A DNA stretch of 5,758 nucleotides, taken from contig JAEZXX010000080.1 in assembly GCA_023419535.1 (NCBI GenBank), positions 1-5,758 of the forward strand, read 5' to 3'. Below the pieces are notes generated by a model. The model was not told where the DNA came from, searched no databases, and worked only from the letters and a program-made list of their open reading frames with translations. Of this stretch, positions 1 to 4,876 are shown in pieces (position 1 is the stretch's first letter; the number at the start of each line of letters is the position of its first letter). The translations under genes were made by a program, and so were the position numbers. This stretch comes from Pseudomonadota bacterium (GTDB taxonomy: Bacteria > Pseudomonadota > Alphaproteobacteria > Rhizobiales > Rhizobiaceae).

Positions 1-930
1 ATCCTCGGCGAGATACATGCCGACGAGTTCGTCGTCGGTCATGCGCAGCGCCTTGAGGCCCTTCTCCTGCAACTGGCGGGCGGCGCGCACGGTCAGCTTC
101 TTGCCGGCCTCGAGCACGACCTTGCCGGTGTCGGCGTCGATCAGGTCGTTCATGGTCGAATAGCCGCGGAAGCGCGCCGGGTCATACGGCACGCGCCAGC
201 CGTCCTTGGTGCGCTTGTAGGTCAGCTTCTTGTAGAAGGTCGACAGGATCTCCTCGCCGTCCAGGCCGAGGGCGAACATCAGCGACGTCACCGGAATCTT
301 GCGGCGGCGGTCGATGCGCGCGAACACGATGTCCTTGGCGTCGAACTCGATGTCGAGCCATGAGCCGCGATAGGGGATGACGCGGGCGGCGAACAACAGC
401 TTGCCCGACGAATGGGTCTTGCCCTTGTCGTGGTCGAAGAACACGCCCGGCGAGCGGTGCATCTGCGAGACGATGACGCGCTCGGTGCCGTTGACGATGA
501 AGGTGCCGTTCGACGTCATGAGCGGCATGTCGCCCATGTAGACGTCCTGCTCCTTGATGTCCTTGATGGACTTGGAGCCGGTGTCCTCGTCGATATCGAA
601 CACGATGAGGCGCAGGGTCACCTTCAGCGGCGCGGCGAAGGTCAGGTCGCGCTGCCGGCACTCGTCGACGTCGAACTTCGGCGCCTCGAACTCGTACTTC
701 ACGAACTCCAGCATGGACTGGCCGGAGAAGTCGGAGATCGGGAAGACGGAGCGGAAGACGGCCTGCAGGCCCTCGTCGCCGCGGCCGCCCTCGGGCTCCT
801 CGACCATCAGGAACTGATCGTAGGAGGCCTTCTGGACCTCGATCAGGTTCGGCATTTCGGCGACTTCGGGGATCGACCCGAAGAACTTGCGCACCCGCCT
901 GCGACCGCTGAACGTCGTGACTTTCGACAT
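1..930 (-). CDS. rpoB: RNA polymerase beta subunit RpoB, N-terminal 310 residues (3' part beyond the window)
   Basis: Catalytic beta subunit of DNA-directed RNA polymerase. The minus-strand frame is open from ATG at 930-928 to the window edge at base 1, giving exactly 310 codons of a protein that is normally about 1,370-1,390 residues in this class. The product begins MSKVTTFSGRRRVRKFFGSI and continues through the protrusion and lobe regions. The strongly conserved block RVIVSQMHRSPGVFF lies at residues 151-165 and corresponds to the E. coli region around V146/Q148, the minor N-terminal rifampicin-resistance site. It is followed by GKLLFAARVIPYRGSWLDIE and the RIDRRRKIPVT segment. The start is supported by AGGAG at 936-940, 5 bases upstream. 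The gene lies 266 bases downstream of rplL on the same strand, and the spacer contains several stem-loops. No frameshift or internal stop is seen. The truncation is only the window border. Confidence 0.98.
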   Translation of the reverse strand, partial: MSKVTTFSGRRRVRKFFGSIPEVAEMPNLIEVQKASYDQFLMVEEPEGGRGDEGLQAVFRSVFPISDFSGQSMLEFVKYEFEAPKFDVDECRQRDLTFAAPLKVTLRLIVFDIDEDTGSKSIKDIKEQDVYMGDMPLMTSNGTFIVNGTERVIVSQMHRSPGVFFDHDKGKTHSSGKLLFAARVIPYRGSWLDIEFDAKDIVFARIDRRRKIPVTSLMFALGLDGEEILSTFYKKLTYKRTKDGWRVPYDPARFRGYSTMNDLIDADTGKVVLEAGKKLTVRAARQLQEKGLKALRMTDDELVGMYLAED

Positions 931-1048
931 CGTCGCTCCTTCATTCGACATCGCCCCGGACCAGGGGGCTCATCCAGCGCTTCCTGACTTCAGAAGCGCC
1001 CCCGCATGTGTCTGCGGGTCGTCAGGCCGACCTTCCCTTCCGGTCGGA

Positions 1049-1093
1049 CCCGTGTCTCCAGAAGGCCGGCGCACGGCGTTCTGGAGAAACGGG
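1049..1093 (-). repeat. Long imperfect inverted repeat, candidate RNase III-type stem
   Basis: The arms CCCGTGTCTCCAGAA (1049-1063) and TTCTGGAGAAACGGG (1079-1093) pair over 15 positions with a single mismatch (1054/1088), enclosing a 15-base GC-rich loop. This is the longest helix in the rplL-rpoB spacer and sits near its middle. A long interrupted helix between rplL and rpoB matches the type and place of the RNase III processing site known from enterobacteria, although the sequence itself is not recognisably related. Confidence 0.4.
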
Positions 1094-1134
1094 AATGCCC
1101 GCCGAAGACGCGAAGGTCCCCGGCGAGCACGGAC

Positions 1135-1193
1135 GGCGGAACGGCGTTTCGCCGTCCCGCCCGCCTGTCGTCGTTCCGGCGAGACGCCGGAAC
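1135..1193 (-). terminator. Tandem hairpins just after rplL, candidate attenuator
   Basis: Two compact hairpins lie 3 bases beyond the rplL stop. The first has perfect arms GTTCCGGCG (1173-1181) and CGCCGGAAC (1185-1193) around a 3-base loop. The second pairs 1135-1146 with 1150-1161 around a 3-base loop, with one mismatch (1140/1156). Their tight loops and position suit a partial terminator or a 3'-end protector for the rplKAJL message. There is no U-tract after either stem, so complete intrinsic termination is unlikely, and essential rpoB lies downstream with no obvious promoter of its own. Confidence 0.4.
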
Positions 1194-1196
1194 CGC

Positions 1197-1574
<378 letters not shown>

Positions 1575-1628
1575 TGTAGTTCTTCCTTCGTGTTCGAATG
1601 TTCTGAATGCAGCGAGGAACCGTGTACC

Positions 1629-2147
1629 TCAGGCCGCTTCGTCCTTCTTGGCATACGCTGCGAAGACGCGCGCAAGCTGCGCGGCCGGTGCTGCGACGAC
1701 GCCCGCGATGCGGGTGGCCGGCGTCTGGATCATGCCCAGAAGCTTGCCGCGCAGTTCGTCCAGCGAAGGCAGGGAGGCCAGAGCCTTCACGCCTTCCGCG
1801 TCGAGCGAGGTGGAGCCCATCGCGCCGCCCAGGATCACGAGCTTGTCGTTGCCCTTGGCGAAGTCGTTGGCCACCTTCGGCGCCGCGATCGGATCACCCG
1901 AATAGGCGATCAGAGTCTGGCCCTCGAACAGGTTCGAGATGCCCTCGGCGTCGGTGCCTTGAAGAGCGATTTTGGCGAGGCGGTTCTTCGCGACTTTGAC
2001 GGTACCACCGGCGGCGCGCATCTTGACCCGCAGGTCGTTCAGCTGCGCGACGGTGAGACCGGCGTAGCGGGCCACCACGATCGCGCCCGAGTCCTTGAAG
2101 GTCTCGTTCAGCTCCGTGACGAACTCGCGCTTTTCCGCTCTGTCCAC
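1629..2147 (-). CDS. rplJ: 50S ribosomal protein L10
   Basis: L10 anchors the L7/L12 dimers to 23S rRNA at the base of the stalk. In characterised bacteria the L10-L12 complex also represses its own mRNA. From GTG at 2147-2145 the product is 172 residues, the usual alphaproteobacterial length, beginning MDRAEKREFVTELN. The rRNA-binding N-terminal domain includes GGTVKVAKNRLAKIAL (47-62). The C-terminal Ala-rich helix (about 140-168, with AQLARVFAAYAKK) is the L12-binding arm. The start choice rests on GGAG at 2155-2158, 7 bases upstream of this GTG, and on the family N-terminus. A second GTG two codons earlier (2153-2151) lies too close to that site. The frame stays open to an ATG at 2468, but the extra 107 codons are unlike L10 and overlap spacer hairpins, so they are excluded. 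Confidence 0.97.
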   Translation of the reverse strand: MDRAEKREFVTELNETFKDSGAIVVARYAGLTVAQLNDLRVKMRAAGGTVKVAKNRLAKIALQGTDAEGISNLFEGQTLIAYSGDPIAAPKVANDFAKGNDKLVILGGAMGSTSLDAEGVKALASLPSLDELRGKLLGMIQTPATRIAGVVAAPAAQLARVFAAYAKKDEAA

Positions 2148-2154
2148 TGCCACT

Positions 2155-2158
2155 CTCC
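2155..2158 (-). promoter_or_regulatory. Ribosome binding site that fixes the rplJ start
   Basis: The GGAG on the minus strand lies 7 bases before GTG 2147 and only 1 base before the in-frame GTG at 2153. The spacing therefore favours the second GTG, which gives the normal L10 N-terminus MDRAEK. It also argues against the long upstream extension to the ATG at 2468. Confidence 0.7.
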
Positions 2159-2398
2159 AGTTGGAGCCCGCCCTTGCGGGAGAACTCCGGTTGCCGTTCG
2201 CCCCCGACCGGCGAAGGCCGGGAGCACGAGGATCCTGTCCCCCTGGCGCATGACTGGATCCGAAGGACGGAACCGGCGGCTGGCACAAGGCATTCAGAGG
2301 TTCGAACCGGGATCCGGTTCTCACCCGTCTCATGCGGGCTTGGCGATTAAGACGGACCGGCAAGCCGGATCTGTCGCCCGCAATCTCGGACAGGAGAA

Positions 2399-2422
2399 GC
2401 GACGAGGCCGAAGCCTCGCCGC
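2399..2422 (-). repeat. UUCG-tetraloop hairpin in the L10 leader
   Basis: On the transcribed strand the stem GCGGCGAGGC / GCCTCGTCGC closes on a C(UUCG)G tetraloop, an exceptionally stable RNA loop. The stem has 10 pairs, one of them G-U. The perfect loop closure and the compensating G-U pair suggest an RNA-level structure rather than chance GC content. Its role (attenuation, protein binding or folding nucleation) cannot be told from one sequence. Confidence 0.5.
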
Positions 2423-2455
2423 CCGTACCGCGATCGAAACCGCGGAACACGTGTC

Positions 2456-2485
2456 GAAAGCGCCGCATATGGGAACGGCGCTTTC
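2456..2485 (-). terminator. Perfect 10-bp hairpin after rplA, candidate attenuator
   Basis: The arms GAAAGCGCCG (2456-2465) and CGGCGCTTTC (2476-2485) pair perfectly around a 10-base loop, starting 13 bases beyond the rplA stop. The transcribed strand continues with CTTTCGACACG rather than a U-run, so a strong intrinsic terminator is doubtful. A partial terminator, or a 3' stabiliser separating rplKA from rplJL levels, is more likely. Confidence 0.4.
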
Positions 2486-2498
2486 CGATTTGAAGGGC

Positions 2499-3200
2499 TT
2501 ACGCCTCGGCGCGCACGCTCGCGGGGTCGAGCTTGATGCCCGGACCCATGGTCGAGGAGACCGCGACACGCTGGACGTAGTTGCCCTTGGCGCCCGAGGG
2601 CTTCGCCTTGGTCACCGCATCGGCGAAGGCCTTGATGTTCTCGACCAGCGCCGAGACCTCGAAGCTCGCCTTGCCGACGCCGGCGTGGACGATGCCCGCC
2701 TTCTCGACCCGGAACTCGACGGCGCCGCCCTTCGACGCCTTGACGGCGGCGGTGACGTCCGGCGTGACCGTGCCGACGCGCGGGTTCGGCATCAGGCCGC
2801 GCGGGCCCAGCACCTTACCGAGGCGGCCGACGAGGCCCATCATGTCGGGCGTCGCGATGGCGCGGTCGAAGTCGATCGTGCCGCCCTGGACCTGCTCGAC
2901 GAGGTCTTCCGCACCGACGATGTCGGCACCGGCGGCGCGCGCCTCGTCGGCCTTGTCGCCGCGGGCGAACACGGCGACGCGGACGTTGCGGCCCGTGCCG
3001 TTCGGCAGGTTGACGACGCCGCGGACCATCTGGTCGGCGTGACGCGGATCGACGCCGAGGTTCATCGCGACCTCGATCGTCTCGTCGAACTTGGCGCTCG
3101 CCCGGTCCTTCAGGAGGCCGACGGCCTCGTTCAGGTCGTAGAGCTTCTCGCGGTCGATGCCCTCGCGAGCCTTGGTGATGCGCTTGCCCATCTTAGCCAT
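2499..3200 (-). CDS. rplA: 50S ribosomal protein L1
   Basis: L1 forms the mobile L1 stalk that helps release deacylated tRNA from the E site. In well-studied bacteria it also represses translation of the rplK-rplA mRNA. The 233-residue product is full length and starts MAKMGKRITKAREGIDREKL. The two-domain L1 fold is covered, with the signature LGPRGLMPNPRVGTVTPDV at 131-149 and the conserved C-terminal SSTMGPGIKLD at 215-225. ATG at 3200-3198 lies 4 bases after the rplK stop. GGTGGG at 3209-3214, inside the end of rplK, is 8 bases away and can act as its ribosome binding site, so the two genes are probably translationally coupled. The internal ATG at codon 4 is less likely because family members begin with MAK. 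The product looks intact. Confidence 0.99.
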   Translation of the reverse strand: MAKMGKRITKAREGIDREKLYDLNEAVGLLKDRASAKFDETIEVAMNLGVDPRHADQMVRGVVNLPNGTGRNVRVAVFARGDKADEARAAGADIVGAEDLVEQVQGGTIDFDRAIATPDMMGLVGRLGKVLGPRGLMPNPRVGTVTPDVTAAVKASKGGAVEFRVEKAGIVHAGVGKASFEVSALVENIKAFADAVTKAKPSGAKGNYVQRVAVSSTMGPGIKLDPASVRAEA

Positions 3201-3204
3201 CGGT

Positions 3205-3633
3205 TCAGCCCACCACTTCCAGGCCCATGGAGCGGGCGGAGCCCTCGACCATCAGCATCGCCGCATCGACGTCGTTCGCGTTCAGGTCCTTGAGCTTGGC
3301 CTCGGCGATCTCGCGCACCTGGGCGCGCGTCACCGAACCGGCCTTGACCTTGCCCGGCTCCTTGGAGCCGCTGGTCAGGTTCGCCGCCTTCTTGAGGAAG
3401 AAGCTCACCGGAGCCGTCTTCATCGTGAAGGTGAAGGACTTGTCCTGGTAGTAGGTGATGACGACGGGGACCGGGGACCCCTTCTCCATCTCCTGGGTCT
3501 GCGCGTTGAACGCCTTGCAGAACTCCATGATGTTGATGCCGCGCTGGCCGAGGGCCGGACCGATCGGGGGCGACGGGGTCGCCGAACCAGCCTTCACCTG
3601 CAGCTTGAGCTGGCCTGCAATCTTCTTAGCCAT
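3205..3633 (-). CDS. rplK: 50S ribosomal protein L11
   Basis: L11 binds the GTPase-associated region of 23S rRNA. It takes part in factor-dependent GTP hydrolysis, thiostrepton binding and RelA-dependent sensing of uncharged tRNA. The 142-residue product is full length. The N-terminal domain carries the conserved PSPPIGPALGQRGINIMEF (20-38), whose prolines face the thiostrepton site. The C-terminal rRNA-binding domain (about 71-142) ends with the family signature around GSARSMGLEV (131-140). ATG at 3633-3631 is preceded by AAGG at 3641-3644, 7 bases upstream. It heads the rplK-rplA pair and is separated from nusG by 120 bases. The L1 regulatory target in other bacteria lies just before this start, but I could not assign a site here. 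Confidence 0.99.
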   Translation of the reverse strand: MAKKIAGQLKLQVKAGSATPSPPIGPALGQRGINIMEFCKAFNAQTQEMEKGSPVPVVITYYQDKSFTFTMKTAPVSFFLKKAANLTSGSKEPGKVKAGSVTRAQVREIAEAKLKDLNANDVDAAMLMVEGSARSMGLEVVG

Positions 3634-3753
3634 ATCTCTGCCTTTTCCTATCGAGCCCCGCGGGGCCCCGTGCAGTGGCGCGGTCCGGATCCCGGGGCCG
3701 GCTTAGAGCCCCCTCGCCTCCCGCACCGTTCGGGGCGCGACGCGCCCCTCCGG
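3634..3753 (-). promoter_or_regulatory. nusG-rplK spacer with GC-rich palindromes
   Basis: This 120-base spacer is very GC-rich. A hairpin with perfect 7-bp arms GGGGCGC (3732-3738) and GCGCCCC (3742-3748) and a 3-base loop begins 5 bases beyond the nusG stop. Near rplK, two overlapping self-complementary stretches lie at 3655-3666 and 3661-3670. In E. coli the corresponding gap separates the secE-nusG unit from the rplK promoter, and the rplK leader carries the L1 repressor site. That this spacer plays the same roles is inferred from position. I see no clear promoter hexamers. Confidence 0.45.
3732..3748 (-). terminator. Short GC hairpin after nusG, candidate partial terminator
   Basis: This is a perfect 7-bp all-GC stem with a 3-base loop, 5 bases after the nusG TGA. 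It is followed on the transcribed strand by GAACGGTGCG, with no U-run. It may protect or partly end the secE-nusG message, or act as a Rho-linked or NusG-linked pause. Support is structural only. Confidence 0.3.
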
Positions 3754-4284
3754 TCAGACCTTCTCGACCTGACCGAATTCGAGATCGACGGGCGTCGCGC
3801 GCCCGAAGATCGAAACCTCGACCTTGAGGCGCGTGCGCTCGTGGTCGACTTCCTGGACGATGCCGTTGAACGAGGCGAACGGGCCGTCGGAGACTCGCAC
3901 GCTTTCGCCGATGTCGAACGAGATCGTCGGCTTGGGCCGCTCGACGCCGTCCTGGACCTGCGTCAGGATCTGCGTCGCCTCGGCCTCCGAGATCGGAACG
4001 GGGCGGTTGTCCGGCCCGAGGAAGCCCGTCACCTTCGGCGTGTTCTTGATCATCGAGAACACGGCGTCCGTCAGCTCGGCCTTCACCAGCACGTAGCCGG
4101 GGAAGAACTTGCGCTCCGCGTCGACCTTCCGGCCGCGGCGCACCTCGACCACCTTCTCGGTCGGGACGAGGATCTTCTCGAACTTGTCGGACAGTCCCTT
4201 CTGGCGGGCCTGCTCCTCGATCGATTCGGCCACCTTCTTCTCGAAATTCGAGTAGGCGTGGACGATGTACCAGCGCGCGGTCAT
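3754..4284 (-). CDS. nusG: Transcription termination/antitermination factor NusG
   Basis: NusG binds RNA polymerase and raises processivity. Through its KOW domain it contacts Rho or ribosomal protein S10, linking transcription to termination or translation. The product is 176 residues, the usual bacterial length. The NGN domain (about 1-110) opens with MTARWYIVHAYSNFEKKV and contains FFPGYVLVKAEL (60-71). The KOW domain (about 125-176) shows IGESVRVSDGPFASFNGIV and ends in LEFGQVEKV. ATG at 4284-4282 has only a distant purine-rich GGGAG (4298-4302), 13 bases away. With the short 22-base gap after secE, translation probably depends partly on coupling to secE. This is the standard secE-nusG pair, intact. 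Confidence 0.99.
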   Translation of the reverse strand: MTARWYIVHAYSNFEKKVAESIEEQARQKGLSDKFEKILVPTEKVVEVRRGRKVDAERKFFPGYVLVKAELTDAVFSMIKNTPKVTGFLGPDNRPVPISEAEATQILTQVQDGVERPKPTISFDIGESVRVSDGPFASFNGIVQEVDHERTRLKVEVSIFGRATPVDLEFGQVEKV

Positions 4285-4306
4285 GAAAGAATGCGAACTC
4301 CCGTTG

Positions 4307-4504
4307 TCAGCCGACGTTCATCACCAGGCCGACGACGTAGCCGAGAACCTGGTCGGCCACGAAGAAAAAGGTGGCCGCGAAAGCGACCATCACGAGCACC
4401 ATGGCGGTGGAGATCAGCGTCTCCTTGCGCGTCGGCCACGTGACCTTCGAGGTCTCGGTGCGCACCTGCTGCAGGAACGTGAAAGGGTTGGTCTTGGAAG
4501 CCAT
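4307..4504 (-). CDS. secE: Preprotein translocase subunit SecE
   Basis: SecE is the essential small clamp subunit of the SecYEG protein-conducting channel in the inner membrane. The product is 65 residues, the single-membrane-segment form typical outside the enterobacteria. An amphipathic cytoplasmic helix carries the family signature VRTETSKVTWPTRKETL (14-30). It is followed by one hydrophobic segment at about 31-50 (ISTAMVLVMVAFAATFFFVA) and a short hydrophobic tail. ATG at 4504-4502 has a weak upstream GGGCGG. Overlapping frames with ATG at 4520 are out of register and do not resemble SecE. It lies first in the minus-strand cluster within the window, with nusG 22 bases downstream and a divergent bcsN-like gene upstream. 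Confidence 0.97.
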   Translation of the reverse strand: MASKTNPFTFLQQVRTETSKVTWPTRKETLISTAMVLVMVAFAATFFFVADQVLGYVVGLVMNVG

Positions 4505-4872
4505 ACACCGCCCATGGCATGAAGACGCGTCCAGGGCAAGAGGCCTGCCCCGCGCGTCCTTTATCTCTGGTGGGTCTTCATTAACCTCCCCAGCGACGAT
4601 TCACAAGGGGGCTCGACCGGCACGGCCCTTGTTACACGCGGGCCACAGACGCCCGGATTCAGGCAAACATATACAGCAGTTCATTGACAGCGCCGACGGC
4701 CGGATCAAGGTGACGATGCGTCAGGACGGCTTTGCTTAAAGGTTGGCGGAACGGCTTCACCTTCGGAAAATCCGAGGGAGCCACAATGCCTTGAGCGTAT
4801 CGCGATGCGTAGGATTGGCGAAAGGATCGGCTGCGAAGGCAGGTGACCGGTCATGCAAGCACGAGGTCTGCG
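4505..4872. promoter_or_regulatory. Divergent secE / bcsN spacer
   Basis: This 368-base stretch must hold promoters for both directions unless secE is read from further upstream. Towards secE, TTGTGA (4606-4601) with a 17-base gap to TAATGA (4583-4578) is the best match I find, and its -10 is poor. Towards bcsN, TTGGCG (4743-4748), a 17-base gap and GAAAAT (4766-4771) match the consensus at four of six positions each. A perfect TTGACA at 4684-4689 has no fitting -10. A weak inverted repeat GGCCC/GGGCC lies at 4624-4644. No tRNA cloverleaf is seen on either strand, notably no tRNA-Trp, which often precedes secE. Apart from the mini-ORF at 4853 nothing coding is supported. Confidence 0.5.
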
Positions 4873-4876
4873 TTGA
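4853..4876 (+). CDS. Seven-codon mini-ORF overlapping the bcsN start
   Basis: ATG at 4853 reads MQARGLR and stops at TGA 4874-4876, which overlaps the TTG start of bcsN in a TTGA arrangement. AGGTGA at 4841-4846 lies 6 bases before this ATG, a better ribosome binding site than most genes in the window have. A short translated leader that ends on a rare start codon would let terminating ribosomes restart on bcsN. It could also be chance, since the AGGTGA overlaps a GTG (4843) that could itself start bcsN. No family resemblance can be claimed at this length. Confidence 0.3.
   Translation: MQARGLR
4863..4866 (+). promoter_or_regulatory. Ribosome binding site that decides the bcsN start
   Basis: GAGG lies 6 bases before TTG 4873. 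Starting there gives a lipoprotein signal peptide of normal length (25 residues before the cysteine). The alternative GTG at 4843 would add ten residues and has only GAAGG at 4835-4839, 3 bases away, so it is less favoured. Confidence 0.5.

Larger units (their letters stand above)
931..1196 (-). promoter_or_regulatory. rplL-rpoB spacer with six stem-loops
   Basis: This 266-base non-coding stretch separates the L7/L12 stop from the RpoB start. Inverted repeats in transcription order are: 1193-1173 (9 bp, 3-base loop), 1161-1135 (11 pairs with one mismatch, 3-base loop), 1093-1049 (14 pairs with one mismatch, 15-base loop), 1047-1027 (6 bp, 9-base loop), 1018-1001 (6 bp, 6-base loop) and 999-977 (7 bp, 9-base loop). 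None is followed by a run of T on the transcribed strand. In E. coli the equivalent spacer carries a partial terminator and an RNase III site that lower rpoBC expression relative to the ribosomal proteins. A similar role here is inferred from position and structure only. No open frame with a credible start and family resemblance is seen in it. Confidence 0.6.
2148..2498 (-). promoter_or_regulatory. rplA-rplJ spacer / L10 leader with multiple stem-loops
   Basis: This 351-base stretch has no supported gene. In transcription order it holds inverted repeats at 2485-2456 (10 bp perfect), 2445-2428 (5 bp, 8-base loop), 2422-2399 (10 pairs including one G-U, UUCG tetraloop), 2320-2304 (7 bp, 3-base loop), 2221-2208 (5 bp, 4-base loop) and 2188-2163 (9 pairs with a 4-base bulge). 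The L10-L12 autoregulatory RNA is known to lie upstream of rplJ in E. coli and Bacillus, so this leader is where it would be expected. I cannot identify the kink-turn binding site by eye. No convincing -35/-10 pair was found, so a separate rplJL promoter is neither shown nor excluded. Confidence 0.6.

Noticed and set aside
412..987. A 191-codon plus-strand frame antisense to the start of rpoB.
   Set aside because: It is a shadow of RpoB, which matches its family at every segment from residue 1 to 310.
1135..1193. Strong Rho-independent terminator after rplL.
   Set aside because: The stems are strong but no T-run follows on the transcribed strand, and essential rpoB lies downstream without a visible promoter, so only partial attenuation is proposed.
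3157..4443. A 428-codon plus-strand open frame antisense to rplK, nusG and secE.
   Set aside because: It is covered by three unmistakable minus-strand genes, and its translation is a low-information Arg/Leu/Asp-rich shadow.
4684..4712. A consensus-perfect TTGACA as a plus-strand -35 box.
   Set aside because: At 16 to 18 bases spacing the downstream hexamers (CAAGGT, AAGGTG, AGGTGA) do not resemble a -10 box, so it is not called as a promoter.
4505..4740. A possible tRNA-Trp gene upstream of secE on the minus strand.
   Set aside because: No acceptor stem, CCA anticodon loop or T-loop GTTCGA-type block can be arranged in this stretch.
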